NCBI GenBank assembly: GCA_947628225.1
Contig: CANQYY010000011.1
Location: forward strand, 17,098-81,097
From: an uncultured Lachnospiraceae bacterium
GTDB lineage: Bacteria; Bacillota; Clostridia; Lachnospirales; Lachnospiraceae
DNA: 64,000 nt
Reading direction: 5' to 3'
Positions within the stretch are counted from its first letter, which is position 1; each line of letters begins with the position of its first letter. The position numbers were made by a program, and so were the translations under genes. Under the pieces are notes generated by a model that saw only the letters and a program-made list of their open reading frames with translations, was not told where the DNA came from and searched no databases. Shown here in pieces: positions 18,794 through 28,296 of this stretch.

Positions 18794-19561
18794 ATGTTAC
18801 TGGCGATTGATGTTGGAAATACGAATCTGACTTTTGGACTGTTTCACGGGGAAGAAATCATGCATAAATTTCGTCTGACCACGAGCCTTCCGAGGACTTC
18901 TGATGAGTTTGGCGTACAGATTGTGGAGCAGTTATCCCACCAGAATGTGTCGGCAGAGGATGTGGAGGATGTCATTATCTGCTCTGTTGTGCCGAAAGTA
19001 ATGTATTCGCTCACAAGCGGAATCAAAAAGTATTTAAAATGCGATCCGATGATTGTGGGGAACGGTACAAAGTCCGGCATCCGGATTGCCACGACCAATC
19101 CGATGGAAATCGGGGCGGACCGGGTAGTGGATGCCGTAGGCGCTTATTTTCTCTATGGCGGGCCCGTTATTGTTATTGATTATGGCACGGCTACTACATA
19201 TGACCTTGTAACCGAAGACGGCTCTTTTATTGCCGGGGTAACAGCGCCGGGCATACGCATTAGCGCAAAAGCGCTGTGGAGCAATGCGGCAAAGCTGCCG
19301 GAGATTGAGATTGTAAAGCCGGATTCTATATTGGCAAAAACTACGATTACCAGCATGCAGGCGGGACTTGTTTATGGCACGATAGGACAGACCGAGTATA
19401 TCATAAGCCGGTTTAAGCTGGAGTCCGGGTTTCCGGGAATCCGTGTCGTGGCAACCGGAGGACTTGGCAGGATTATCGCAGAGGGAACCGATAAAATTGA
19501 GGTGTATGATTCGGAGCTGACGTTAAAGGGGATGCGCCTGATTTATGAGAGGACAAAATGA
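18794..19561 (+). CDS. coaX: Type III pantothenate kinase
   Basis: 255 residues from ATG 18794, where [11 protein letters not shown] (ASKHA phosphate-1 motif) is the usual N-terminus and GGAAGGAG precedes. It phosphorylates pantothenate as the first step of coenzyme A synthesis. It has [13 protein letters not shown] and [15 protein letters not shown] (phosphate 2) and [10 protein letters not shown] (adenosine). Type III enzymes are not feedback-inhibited by CoA. Its stop overlaps the dusB start (ATGA). Confidence 0.95.
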   Translation: MLLAIDVGNTNLTFGLFHGEEIMHKFRLTTSLPRTSDEFGVQIVEQLSHQNVSAEDVEDVIICSVVPKVMYSLTSGIKKYLKCDPMIVGNGTKSGIRIATTNPMEIGADRVVDAVGAYFLYGGPVIVIDYGTATTYDLVTEDGSFIAGVTAPGIRISAKALWSNAAKLPEIEIVKPDSILAKTTITSMQAGLVYGTIGQTEYIISRFKLESGFPGIRVVATGGLGRIIAEGTDKIEVYDSELTLKGMRLIYERTK

Positions 19562-20544
19562 AGCTGACGATCAAAAATGTAGAATTGGATGGCAATATTA
19601 TATTAGCGCCAATGGCAGGAGTTACCGACCTGCCATTTCGTCTGCTCTGCAAAGAGCAGGGAGCCGATTTGTTATGTACGGAAATGGTAAGCGCAAAGGG
19701 GATTTTCTATCACAATAAAAATACGGAAGAGCTTCTGCAGATAGAAGAAACAGAACGTCCGGTTTCCCTGCAGTTATTTGGCTCCGATCCGGATATCGTA
19801 AGTGAAATGGCAAAAAGGATTGAGGAAAGAAATTTTGATATTCTGGACATCAATATGGGGTGTCCGGTTCCCAAAGTCGTAAATAACGGAGAGGGCGCCG
19901 CCCTGTTGCAGAACATTCCGTTAGCCGCAAGGATTATTGAAAAGACGGTAAAAGCAATCCAAAAGCCGGTCACGGTAAAAATCCGCAAAGGTTTTCGCAG
20001 GGGAGAAAGCCAGGCGGTGGAAATGGCAAAGGCGGCAGAGGCCGCCGGAGCAGCAGCGGTGGCAGTCCACGGCAGGACGAGGGAGGAATACTACAGCGGC
20101 AGGGCGGACTGGGACATTATTGCAAGGGTAAAGGATGCCGTATCAATACCGGTAATTGGGAACGGGGATATTTTTTCTCCCGAAGATGCCGGGAGGATGC
20201 TTGATTATACCAACTGCGATGGCATTATGATAGGGCGGGGCGCTCAGGGAAATCCATGGATTTTTCATCAGATTAAAGAATTTTTTGCCACCGGGAAAAC
20301 AGTCGGGAAGCCTTCCTTTCCGGAAGTGTGCGACATGATGCTCCGGCATGCCGGCATGCAGGTAGAGCGGAAAGGGGAAAAGCGGGGGATTTTGGAAATG
20401 CGGACTCATGCCGCCTGGTATACTGCCGGATATCCCCATTCTTCTTCCCTGAGAAGACAGATAAATCAGCTGACGACTTATCGGGAATTGGAAGCCCTCC
20501 TTATAAAATACAGAGAGGAATTTAACAAAAAAAACACATTATAG
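19558..20544 (+). CDS. dusB: tRNA-dihydrouridine synthase (DusB type)
   Basis: 328 residues. An FMN TIM barrel that reduces uridines in the tRNA D-loop. It has [33 protein letters not shown] (catalytic Cys), [26 protein letters not shown] and GNGDIF. A helical tRNA-binding domain fills the C-terminal ~90 residues. It is the last gene of the coaX-dusB unit and is followed by a terminator. Confidence 0.93.
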   Translation: MKLTIKNVELDGNIILAPMAGVTDLPFRLLCKEQGADLLCTEMVSAKGIFYHNKNTEELLQIEETERPVSLQLFGSDPDIVSEMAKRIEERNFDILDINMGCPVPKVVNNGEGAALLQNIPLAARIIEKTVKAIQKPVTVKIRKGFRRGESQAVEMAKAAEAAGAAAVAVHGRTREEYYSGRADWDIIARVKDAVSIPVIGNGDIFSPEDAGRMLDYTNCDGIMIGRGAQGNPWIFHQIKEFFATGKTVGKPSFPEVCDMMLRHAGMQVERKGEKRGILEMRTHAAWYTAGYPHSSSLRRQINQLTTYRELEALLIKYREEFNKKNTL

Positions 20545-20559
20545 TACGGAATTTATCAA

Positions 20560-20590
20560 AGTATGAACACAGGTTGTTCATACTTTTTTT
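20560..20590 (+). terminator. Intrinsic terminator after dusB
   Basis: GTATGAACA (20561-20569) pairs with TGTTCATAC (20575-20583) over a 5-nt loop, followed by seven T. Confidence 0.92.
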
Positions 20591-20629
20591 ATACCGTAAA
20601 AAAAAGATGACAGAACAGGAGGAAAAAGA

Positions 20630-21934
20630 GTGAATCAAGTACATAAAGGACGTAAGGTATGGATATGGATCGCAGCGGCGTGTCTGGCGGCGGCAGGAAT
20701 TTTGGCAGCAGTTTTGCTTTTGAAAAAGCGGGAAGGATCAGAACAGGCAGGCGGAAAAAGGCCGAATGTCATTACCCTTGCCAGGATGGATCTGACAAAT
20801 TCTATCAGCGCTACCGGCACATTAGAGAGTGTAAAGACAAAAAAAGTTTCCGCGGATGTGACCCAGGGAAAGATCCGGAGCGTAAAGGTATCGGTGGGGG
20901 ATAAGGTAAAGAAAGGACAGACGCTTGTTGTCTTTGACACGGATGATTTGCAGAAAAACCTGACAGAGGCGAAGGCTTCCTTATCCGATACCAGCGAGCA
21001 GAACAGCCGGCAGCTGGCTTCTGCAGAGCGTAAGCTGTCGGAAGCAGAAAAGGCGTATAAGAAGGCTGTGTCCGAAAAGAAGGCGGGGGAGAGCCCCAGC
21101 CGTTCCGATATTCAGGCGGCAAAGGATGAAGTGGAAAGCGTGAAAGCCAGCAACAGGAAATCCCTCCGGGAGGCACAGAAATCTGTGGACGAGGCCGAGG
21201 AGGCGCTAAAGGATTGTACGGTAACAGCTCCTATGGGCGGTACCGTAACAGCCGTGGGCGCGGCAAAGGGTGACAGCTACGGCGGAGGCGCTTTGGTTGA
21301 AATTAGCGATTTAACCAATTTACAGGTTTCTACAACTGTAAGCGAATATGATATTTCCCAGGTAAAGAAGGGTCAGAAAGTGGTAATCCTCACTGACGCT
21401 ACCGGAGATACGGAGATAGAGGGAAAAATTTCCTATGTGGCGATGACTGCCGGCAACAGTACGATGAATACGAATACGGAAAATGGAGGAGAGAGCGGTG
21501 GCGCCTCCTCCTCTGACAGCGGCAGTTCTTCCGGCTATGAGGTGCGTATCCGGCTCACAAAGCCGGAGAAGGAGCTTCGGGCAGGAATGACGGCAAAATG
21601 CAGCATTGTCCTCAAGGAGGCTTCCGATGTGTATGCAGTGCCTTATGATGCGATACACAAAAGTTCCTCCGGCGAGGTAATCTATGTGTGGGATTCCGAC
21701 ACCGGAAGCCAAAAAGAGGTGGCGGTTGCCAAAGGAATGGAAAGCGATTATTATGTCGAAGTGGAGGGAGAGGAACTGAGCGAGGGAATGCAGGTTATCC
21801 TTCCATCGGATGTGACGGGGGAAAACTCCTCAGAAGAAGAAAGCAGGAATACGGATTTGCCGGATATGATGCGCGGTATGCCGGACGGTGGGGACGGCTG
21901 GCGACACACCGGGAAAGCAGGAGGTGCGAGGTGA
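20630..21934 (+). CDS. HlyD/MacA-type efflux adaptor protein
   Basis: 434 residues from GTG 20630 (AGGAGGAAAAA upstream). One N-terminal membrane segment (residues 10-28), a lipoyl-like half (KIRSVKVSVGDKVKKGQTLVVFD), a coiled-coil hairpin (about 105-185), the second lipoyl half (VTAPMGGTVTAVG), a beta-barrel, and a Ser/Gly-rich insertion near 285-305. In Gram-positives such adaptors work with a MacB-like ABC transporter. Here the ATPase and permease genes follow, the first with a 4-bp overlap. The tail ends in a Gly/Met/Asp-rich stretch. Confidence 0.9.
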   Translation: MNQVHKGRKVWIWIAAACLAAAGILAAVLLLKKREGSEQAGGKRPNVITLARMDLTNSISATGTLESVKTKKVSADVTQGKIRSVKVSVGDKVKKGQTLVVFDTDDLQKNLTEAKASLSDTSEQNSRQLASAERKLSEAEKAYKKAVSEKKAGESPSRSDIQAAKDEVESVKASNRKSLREAQKSVDEAEEALKDCTVTAPMGGTVTAVGAAKGDSYGGGALVEISDLTNLQVSTTVSEYDISQVKKGQKVVILTDATGDTEIEGKISYVAMTAGNSTMNTNTENGGESGGASSSDSGSSSGYEVRIRLTKPEKELRAGMTAKCSIVLKEASDVYAVPYDAIHKSSSGEVIYVWDSDTGSQKEVAVAKGMESDYYVEVEGEELSEGMQVILPSDVTGENSSEEESRNTDLPDMMRGMPDGGDGWRHTGKAGGAR

Positions 21935-22683
21935 CAGAAGCAAAGACAATGATAGCCCTGAGCGGTATTGTGAAACGGTTTTTTATCGGGCGCCCCAATG
22001 AACTGGAAATCCTTCACGGCATTGATTTGCAGATACAGGAGGGAGAATTTGTTTCTATCGTAGGGGAATCCGGCTCCGGAAAGTCAACACTGATGAACAT
22101 TATCGGAGCCCTGGACCGTCCCACGGAGGGGCAGTATTATCTGGACGGGACAGATGTATGTCTGGCAAAGGATAAACGGCTGTCGGAAATACGAAACCAG
22201 AAAGTGGGATTTGTATTTCAGACCTATAACCTGATCGCCCGCGCTACGGCGCTGGAAAATGTGGAGCTTCCCATGTTGTACGGCGGCATACCGGGAAAGA
22301 TAAGGAGTGCAAGGGCAAAGGAATTACTGGAGCTGGTCGGTATGGAGGACCGTATGTCGCACCGCTCGGATGAACTGTCCGGCGGACAGAAGCAGCGTGT
22401 CGCCATTGCCAGAGCCATGGCAAATAACCCATCTGTTTTATTGGCTGATGAACCCACGGGAGCTTTGGATTCTGAAACGGGCCACAGAATTATGGATATT
22501 TTTCATCTGCTTCACAAAGAGCAGGGGAAGACGATTGTTTTGATTACCCATTCCAGGGAATTGGCGGCGGAAACCGAGCGGGTTATCACGCTGAAGGACG
22601 GAAAAATTACCGGGGAGAGAAAGGGGGAGTTCTATGCTGATCTGGGAAAACATGAAACTGGCGCTGACAGCCCTGCGGAGTAA
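21931..22683 (+). CDS. ABC transporter ATP-binding protein (MacB/LolD type)
   Basis: 250 residues from GTG 21931, which overlaps the adaptor stop (GTGA) and has AGGAGG at 21919-21924; the longer frame upstream lies inside the adaptor gene. Walker A GESGSGKST, Q-loop VFQTYN, signature LSGGQKQRVAIARAM, Walker B LLADEPTGALDSE and H-loop VLITHS are all present. It belongs to the MacB/LolD/FtsE group used for export or extrusion of peptides, drugs or lipids. It overlaps the permease gene by 50 bp. Confidence 0.94.
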   Translation: MTEAKTMIALSGIVKRFFIGRPNELEILHGIDLQIQEGEFVSIVGESGSGKSTLMNIIGALDRPTEGQYYLDGTDVCLAKDKRLSEIRNQKVGFVFQTYNLIARATALENVELPMLYGGIPGKIRSARAKELLELVGMEDRMSHRSDELSGGQKQRVAIARAMANNPSVLLADEPTGALDSETGHRIMDIFHLLHKEQGKTIVLITHSRELAAETERVITLKDGKITGERKGEFYADLGKHETGADSPAE

Positions 22684-23929
22684 TAAAATGCGCTCCCTGC
22701 TGACAATGCTCGGCATTATTATCGGGATTGGCTCCGTGATCGCCATTATGACGGTAAGCTCCTCGCTGACTAGCTCGATTACCGATACCTTTGCCCAGAT
22801 GGGCGCGAATAATATAACGGTGGGATTGAAAAAGCAGTCCGAGGAGGAGGAAACCCGGAATAACGGCATGCGCTTTGGCATATCCGGCAGACAGATTTCG
22901 CTGGAGGAAAAAGACCGCATTACAGATGAGATGCTGGAGGAAATAAAGACGAAGTATTCTACAGAAGTAGATTCGATATCTCTGGAGGAATCTGCCGGAA
23001 ACGGAACGGTCATCTCCGGTGAGGATACAGCCAACATATCCCTGACGGGAATTAACAAAGGCTACTTCGACGCCAATGATATGACACTTCTTGCCGGACG
23101 GTATCTCACGGAGGCAGATATGGAAGGCGACAAACATGTGATTCTGGTATCGGATAAGGTGGTGGAAAATCTTTTTGGCGGGGACAATCAGGCAGCTCTG
23201 AGCAAAAAGGTCAGTGTAAACATTAACTCAGTATATTATACCTTTTATATCGTGGGCGTCTATGAGTACGCAGAGGATACCGATGGCTTTTCCGCGGATT
23301 CGGAGGAGGATGTAACTACCGGAGCATATATTCCGATTACGCTTGAAAAGGAGCTGCTTCACACCGATGCAGGATATGAGCGGTTTACTCTGGTCACCGG
23401 CTCCTCTTTGGAGAGCGTGTCGGATTTTGCAGATGAGATTAAGGACTATATGAACCGGAAATACTATGCCCGGAATGAGGATTATGAAATCAGCACTATG
23501 ACCATGAGTACGATGACAAATTCCATGAATGAGATGATTCAGACGGTATCCATCGCCATTGCGTTTATTGCGGGGATTTCCCTTCTGGTCGGCGGTATCG
23601 GCGTTATGAATATCATGCTGGTATCGATTACCGAGCGGACAAAGGAAATCGGGACGCGTAAGGCGCTGGGGGCAAAAAACAGTTCTATCCGTCTTCAGTT
23701 TATCATAGAGGCCGTTATGCTCTGTCTGCTGGGTGGTTTGCTCGGAATCATACTTGGCTTTGTACTGGGGGCGGTTGCGGTTTCTATACTGGGATATTCA
23801 GCGGTGGCTCCTCTGGCAGCCATTCTCGGCTCCACAGCCTTTTCCATAGCAATCGGCGTATTTTTCGGATTTTATCCTGCCAACAAGGCGGCAAGACTGA
23901 ATCCGGTGGATGCCCTGCGCTATGAATAA
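22634..23929 (+). CDS. MacB-type ABC transporter permease
   Basis: 431 residues. MacB topology: one N-terminal membrane helix (about 18-42), a long extracellular core (about 45-285) and three C-terminal helices of the FtsX domain (GGIGVMNIMLVSITERTKEIGTRKALGAK, then two more). It completes an adaptor-ATPase-permease operon. The likely job is export of an antimicrobial peptide, toxin or lipid-like substrate. The substrate is not predictable. Confidence 0.92.
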   Translation: MLIWENMKLALTALRSNKMRSLLTMLGIIIGIGSVIAIMTVSSSLTSSITDTFAQMGANNITVGLKKQSEEEETRNNGMRFGISGRQISLEEKDRITDEMLEEIKTKYSTEVDSISLEESAGNGTVISGEDTANISLTGINKGYFDANDMTLLAGRYLTEADMEGDKHVILVSDKVVENLFGGDNQAALSKKVSVNINSVYYTFYIVGVYEYAEDTDGFSADSEEDVTTGAYIPITLEKELLHTDAGYERFTLVTGSSLESVSDFADEIKDYMNRKYYARNEDYEISTMTMSTMTNSMNEMIQTVSIAIAFIAGISLLVGGIGVMNIMLVSITERTKEIGTRKALGAKNSSIRLQFIIEAVMLCLLGGLLGIILGFVLGAVAVSILGYSAVAPLAAILGSTAFSIAIGVFFGFYPANKAARLNPVDALRYE

Positions 23930-23968
23930 AATACGGAAATGAAATTTTCATACAGTGGTGGCGCGCAG

Positions 23969-23997
23969 TTGATTTTTTTGGAAAAAATGAGTATACT
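23969..23997 (+). promoter_or_regulatory. Promoter for the GDPD operon
   Basis: TTGATT (23969-23974), 17-bp spacer, TATACT (23992-23997). GAGGAGG lies before the ATG at 24027. Confidence 0.75.
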
Positions 23998-24026
23998 GTA
24001 GAAGTAACAAAGAGGAGGTTTTTCCA

Positions 24027-24767
24027 ATGAAATTCAGACGAATCGCCCACCGCGGTTTTAGCTCGGAAGCCCCGGAAAATACCAGGGCTTCTTTTGCTCT
24101 GGCAGTGGAAGGGGATTTTTACGGTGTGGAGTGCGATATATGGAAGTGTCTGGACGGCGCCTATGCCGTTGCCCATGACGGCCATCTGCGGCGGATTTGC
24201 GGAATTGACAAAGAGATTCCGTCCCTGGAGTATGAGCAGATAAAGAAATATCCTGTTATCGCCGGGGCAAAAAGAGAGAACCATCCGGTTCAGCACATCC
24301 TTTGCCTGACAGATTATCTGGCTGTCATACGGCGCAGTGATACCGTTTGCCCGGTTGTTGAACTCAAAATGGATTATACAACTGTAGAACTAAGAGAAAT
24401 CGTTAATCTGGTGAGGCAATATGGACTTTTGGAGCGAGTTTATTTTATCAGTTTGTACCCTTCGGTTCTCCTCCGTTTAAAGGAAGAGCTTGGCTTTCCG
24501 GCAAAACGGCTCCAATATGTATACGGCGCAGTGCAGGAAAATCGGGAAATTCCGGTCACAGAGGAACTGGAGCGGTGGCTGATTGAAAACCGTATTAATC
24601 TGGATACCAGATATACGCTGCTTTCCAGAGAGAATGTAGCGCATCTGCATGAAAATGGCCTGGAAGTCAATGTGTGGACGGTAAATGACAAAGAAGTAAC
24701 GGAGCGCATGGTAAAGGAATGGAAAGTAGATATGGTAACGACAGAATTTTACCATGAAATTTTTTAA
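24027..24767 (+). CDS. Glycerophosphodiester phosphodiesterase
   Basis: 246 residues. A TIM-barrel enzyme that splits glycerophosphodiesters into glycerol-3-phosphate and an alcohol. It has IAHRGFSSEAPENT, ECDIWKCLDGAYAVAHDG (metal and acid/base residues), VVELKMDY and VNVWTVND. There is no signal peptide, so it is cytoplasmic. It is the first gene of a run with the DUF308 and dGTPase genes. Confidence 0.94.
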   Translation: MKFRRIAHRGFSSEAPENTRASFALAVEGDFYGVECDIWKCLDGAYAVAHDGHLRRICGIDKEIPSLEYEQIKKYPVIAGAKRENHPVQHILCLTDYLAVIRRSDTVCPVVELKMDYTTVELREIVNLVRQYGLLERVYFISLYPSVLLRLKEELGFPAKRLQYVYGAVQENREIPVTEELERWLIENRINLDTRYTLLSRENVAHLHENGLEVNVWTVNDKEVTERMVKEWKVDMVTTEFYHEIF

Positions 24768-24783
24768 GGAATGGAGGAGTAAT

Positions 24784-25350
24784 ATGAGCTTTTTAAAAGA
24801 GTTAAAGTGGAACCTGATTGCTATGTCAATTATTTTTATTGCCCTGGGAGTCGTTCTGATTCTCTGGCCGGGAGCTACCATGACAACGATTTGTTATATG
24901 CTGGCGGCGCTTTTACTGATTGTTGGCGTAGTGTCCCTGATCAATTATTTGAAAAAGGATATTCGCGGCATTATTTACCGTTATGATCTGGTGGTGGGGC
25001 TGAGCGCCATTCTGGGCGGCATTCTTGTCATTATCAAAGTGGATAAGCTGACGGAACTGATACCGGCGGTACTGGGCTTTCTGGTCACCATAAGCGGGAT
25101 ATTGAAAATGCAGAATTCCGTCGACATGATGCGGCTCGGCCATGGAACCTGGCATGTCGCTTTTTGTCTGGCAATCTTAAATATTGTAGGGGGGATTATT
25201 CTTTTAGTTGATCCCTTTACGGCGGCAGAAGCGCTGATAATGTGCCTTGGTATTGCATTAGTTTACAGCGGGATCACGGATTTGTATGTGACGATTGCCA
25301 TATCCAAAAAGCTGAGAGAACAGATGAAGGAATTGGACGACCAGCCATAG
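24784..25350 (+). CDS. HdeD-like DUF308 membrane protein
   Basis: 188 residues from ATG 24784 (ATGGAGGAG upstream). Six hydrophobic segments in three helical pairs, with Gly/Leu/Ile-rich repeats such as FIALGVVLILWPG and VGLSAILGGILVI, typical of DUF308/HdeD proteins. The E. coli member takes part in acid resistance. The function in Firmicutes is unknown. It lies 16 bp after the GDPD gene. Confidence 0.85.
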   Translation: MSFLKELKWNLIAMSIIFIALGVVLILWPGATMTTICYMLAALLLIVGVVSLINYLKKDIRGIIYRYDLVVGLSAILGGILVIIKVDKLTELIPAVLGFLVTISGILKMQNSVDMMRLGHGTWHVAFCLAILNIVGGIILLVDPFTAAEALIMCLGIALVYSGITDLYVTIAISKKLREQMKELDDQP

Positions 25351-25364
25351 AAAGGAAGGAGCTT

Positions 25365-26570
25365 ATGGCGAATTATCAACAGCTTTCTAAGGAAATACAA
25401 GAGAGAATCCGGGAGGATCGGCTGAAAAACCGGAAAAACCCCTATGCCTTCCGGGATGAGGATATTGTGCGGAGAAATCCGGAGCATGACCGTGCGAATC
25501 TGTGGCGTCCGGCTTTTGTAAGAGATTCCGAAAAAATTCTCCATGTTCCTTATTATAACCGCTATTCGGATAAAACACAGGTATTTTCTTTTTATAAAAA
25601 TGATGATATTTCCCGTCGGGCGCTCCATGTCCAGCTTGTGTCGAGAATTGCCAGAAATATAGGGGATGTACTGGGGCTGAACCAAAGCCTGATTGAAGCC
25701 ATATCCTTAGGGCATGATATAGGGCACACGCCCTTCGGGCATGCGGGCGAGCGGATTCTGAATGAACTGTACCGGGAACAGACCGGCCGTTATTTTAATC
25801 ATAACGTACATAGTGTCCGGGTTTTAGATGGGATCATTCATCGAAACATCAGTCTGCAGACTCTGGATGGCATCCTCTGCCATAATGGGGAGCTGGAATT
25901 ACGGGAGTACTGTCCCTGCGAGATGTCTACATTTGTAGAATTCGATAATAAGGTAGAAAAATGCTATACGGATGAGAAGGAAATCGGAAATCTGACGCCC
26001 TGCACGCTGGAGGGCTGCGTCATGCGGATCTGTGATATTATCGCCTATCTGGGGAAAGACAGACAGGATGCCATGAGATTGAAGCTGCTTTCCCAACCTT
26101 CATTTTCAGCGGGAGCCATTGGCACCTCAAATGGCGAGATTATCAACAACTTGATTGTCAATGTTATTGAAAACAGTTATGGCAGACCCTGTCTGAAGAT
26201 GGATGAACCATATTTTGATGCAATGCGGCAGGCAAAAAAGGAAAACTATGAGATGATTTATAGCAATGATGAGTTAAACAGTTTATATGAAAATGAAATC
26301 CGCCCGATGTTTGCGGCGCTTTACAAAGAACTGCTTTCTCAGGCAAAAAGCGGAAGGAAAGATACGGTCTTTTACCGGCACCATATTTGTTATGTGGCGG
26401 AAAATAACCAATATGCTAAGGGGGATTTTCCTCCTTATGAGGAGCAGGAGCCAAACCAGCTTGTTGTAGATTATCTGGCCAGTATGACCGATGATTATTT
26501 TATAGATTTATATCATTATCTGTTTCCCAAGGGAAAGCACGATGTGAAATTTACCGGGTATTTTGATTAA
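25365..26570 (+). CDS. dGTP triphosphohydrolase-like HD-domain protein
   Basis: 401 residues from ATG 25365 (AAGGAAGGAG upstream). HD-superfamily phosphohydrolase with HDIGHTPFGHAGERIL (metal-binding HD and dGTPase signature), upstream RPAFVRDSEKILHVPYYNRYSDKTQVF and HSVRVLDGI. Family members remove triphosphate from dNTPs, controlling nucleotide pools; some deplete dNTPs during phage attack. It is shorter than E. coli Dgt. It lies 14 bp after the DUF308 gene. A housekeeping role is the simplest reading. Confidence 0.88.
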   Translation: MANYQQLSKEIQERIREDRLKNRKNPYAFRDEDIVRRNPEHDRANLWRPAFVRDSEKILHVPYYNRYSDKTQVFSFYKNDDISRRALHVQLVSRIARNIGDVLGLNQSLIEAISLGHDIGHTPFGHAGERILNELYREQTGRYFNHNVHSVRVLDGIIHRNISLQTLDGILCHNGELELREYCPCEMSTFVEFDNKVEKCYTDEKEIGNLTPCTLEGCVMRICDIIAYLGKDRQDAMRLKLLSQPSFSAGAIGTSNGEIINNLIVNVIENSYGRPCLKMDEPYFDAMRQAKKENYEMIYSNDELNSLYENEIRPMFAALYKELLSQAKSGRKDTVFYRHHICYVAENNQYAKGDFPPYEEQEPNQLVVDYLASMTDDYFIDLYHYLFPKGKHDVKFTGYFD

Positions 26571-26590
26571 TCCGGCAGCGCCGGCATTTA

Positions 26591-26619
26591 TTGACTGAAC
26601 TTTGCCGTTTATGTTACAC
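26591..26619 (+). promoter_or_regulatory. Promoter for guaA
   Basis: TTGACT (26591-26596), 17-bp spacer, TTACAC (26614-26619). The leader to the GTG start is only ~55 nt, too short for a purine riboswitch. Confidence 0.55.
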
Positions 26620-26675
26620 TGCTTTTGTAGTTTTACTTATCAATTAGAGAGAGGCAAAAGAAGGAGGATGTAGAA

Positions 26676-28217
26676 GTGGAAAAAGAATGCGTTATTGTTC
26701 TGGATTTTGGCGGTCAGTATAATCAGTTAATCGCACGGAGGGTCAGAGAGTGCCATGTGTATTGTGAAGTGCATCCCAATACTCTCAGTCTGGAAGAAAT
26801 AAAGAAGCGGAATCCAAAGGGGATTATTTTTACCGGGGGACCAAACAGCGCTTACCTGCCGGAATCTCCAACGATATCGAAGGAGATTTTTGAACTGGGG
26901 ATACCGATTCTTGGCATCTGCTACGGCTCCCAGCTAATGGCGCATCTTCTGGGGGGAACGGTCAGCACCGCCCCTACCAGCGAGTACGGAAAAACAGAGG
27001 TAACGACCAGCCGGGATTCCGTTTTATTTCAGGATGTGAGCCGCACTACTGTCTGCTGGATGAGCCATACGGATTATATAGCGGAAGCGCCGGAGGGATT
27101 TACCGTCAGCGCCACGACGCCGGTCTGCCCGGTGGCGGCTATGGAAAATCCTGACAAAAAGCTTTATGCCACCCAATTTCATCCGGAGGTTATGCATACG
27201 GCAGAGGGGATGAAAATGCTTTCAAATTTTGTGTATAAGGTCTGCCGGTGCAAGGGGGACTGGCAGATGTCTTCTTTTGTGGAAGATACGATAGAGGCAA
27301 TGAGAAAAAAAATCGGTTCGGGAAAAGTACTGTGCGCCCTGTCCGGCGGAGTGGATTCTTCGGTGGCAGCAGTGCTTTTATCCAAAGCGGTAGGCAAGCA
27401 GCTGACCTGCGTATTTGTTGACCATGGGCTTCTTAGAAAGAATGAAGGGGATGAGGTAGAAGCTGTCTTTGGCCCGGAGGGGCCGTATGATTTGAATTTT
27501 ATTCGCGTCAATGCGGCACAGCGTTTTTATGATAAGCTGGCAGGGGTAACAGAGCCGGAAGAAAAGAGAAAGATAATCGGCGAGGAATTTATCCGTGTTT
27601 TTGAGGAGGAAGCGAAAAAAATCGGCGCGGTGGATTATCTGGTGCAGGGAACTATTTATCCGGATGTTATTGAGTCCGGTCTTGGCAAATCCGCCGTAAT
27701 TAAAAGCCATCATAATGTGGGCGGCCTGCCGGACTATGTGGATTTCCGTGAAATCGTAGAGCCGCTGCGTCTGTTGTTTAAAGATGAAGTCCGGGCTGCC
27801 GGCCGCGAGCTTGGTATTCCGGAGTATCTGGTCAGCCGCCAGCCATTCCCGGGACCGGGACTTGGCATCCGCATTATCGGCGAGGTAACAGAGGAAAAGG
27901 TTCGCATCGTGCAGGATGCAGACGCTATTTACCGGGAGGAGATTGCCAATGCCGGAGCGGACAAAGGACTGGGACAGTATTTCGCTGCTATTACCAATAT
28001 GCGCTCCGTTGGGGTTATGGGAGATGAGAGAACCTATGATTATGCCGTTGCCCTGCGGGCGGTCTGCACCTCGGATTTTATGACTGCCGAGGCAGCACAG
28101 CTCCCATGGGAGGTGCTGTCAAAAGTAAGCAGCCGGATTGTGAATGAGGTGAAAGGGGTAAATAGGGTGCTGTACGATTGTACGGGGAAGCCGCCGGCGA
28201 CGATTGAGTTTGAATAG
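26676..28217 (+). CDS. guaA: GMP synthase (glutamine-hydrolysing)
   Basis: 513 residues from GTG 26676 (AAGGAGGATG upstream). It converts XMP to GMP. The glutamine amidotransferase domain has [23 protein letters not shown] (catalytic Cys) and ATQFHPEV (His). The ATP pyrophosphatase domain has [12 protein letters not shown] (PP-loop). The dimerisation domain has [13 protein letters not shown] and ends in PPATIEFE. The last codons, GAGTTTGAATAG, are the core that recurs three times downstream. guaA 3' ends are a known integration target. The reading frame is intact, so the element restores the end of the gene. Confidence 0.97.
   Translation: MEKECVIVLDFGGQYNQLIARRVRECHVYCEVHPNTLSLEEIKKRNPKGIIFTGGPNSAYLPESPTISKEIFELGIPILGICYGSQLMAHLLGGTVSTAPTSEYGKTEVTTSRDSVLFQDVSRTTVCWMSHTDYIAEAPEGFTVSATTPVCPVAAMENPDKKLYATQFHPEVMHTAEGMKMLSNFVYKVCRCKGDWQMSSFVEDTIEAMRKKIGSGKVLCALSGGVDSSVAAVLLSKAVGKQLTCVFVDHGLLRKNEGDEVEAVFGPEGPYDLNFIRVNAAQRFYDKLAGVTEPEEKRKIIGEEFIRVFEEEAKKIGAVDYLVQGTIYPDVIESGLGKSAVIKSHHNVGGLPDYVDFREIVEPLRLLFKDEVRAAGRELGIPEYLVSRQPFPGPGLGIRIIGEVTEEKVRIVQDADAIYREEIANAGADKGLGQYFAAITNMRSVGVMGDERTYDYAVALRAVCTSDFMTAEAAQLPWEVLSKVSSRIVNEVKGVNRVLYDCTGKPPATIEFE
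28206..28217 (+). other. attL core in the guaA 3' end (element A left junction)
   Basis: GAGTTTGAATAG, the last four codons of guaA. The core GAGTTTG is repeated at 46141, 61494 and 63861, each time at the right end of an element. The copy at 63861 matches all 12 bases. Confidence 0.8.
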
Positions 28218-28224
28218 ACAGGGA

Positions 28225-28270
28225 AAACGCTACAGCCCAGTGTTTATAGGGGTTGTAGCGTTTGTTTTTT
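28225..28270 (+). terminator. Terminator at the left end of element A, downstream of guaA
   Basis: AAACGCTACA (28225-28234) pairs with TGTAGCGTTT (28254-28263); GTTTTTT follows. It lies on the element side of the core, so the element seems to supply a new terminator for guaA, while the presumed native one is now at 63909-63949. Confidence 0.85.
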
Positions 28271-28278
28271 GGGAGTGA

Positions 28279-28296
28279 TTCTATTTTGCTTCTAAA
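28279..28296 (+). repeat. Left arm-type integrase site of element A
   Basis: TTCTATTTTGCTTCTAAA: two TTCTA repeats exactly 11 bp apart, 62 bp from the core. The identical 18 bases occur at 46023-46040 near the right end. It overlaps the stop codon of the minus-strand gene. Confidence 0.7.

Noticed and set aside
26571..26675. Purine riboswitch upstream of guaA
   Set aside because: The leader after the promoter is about 55 nt, with no aptamer-like stems.
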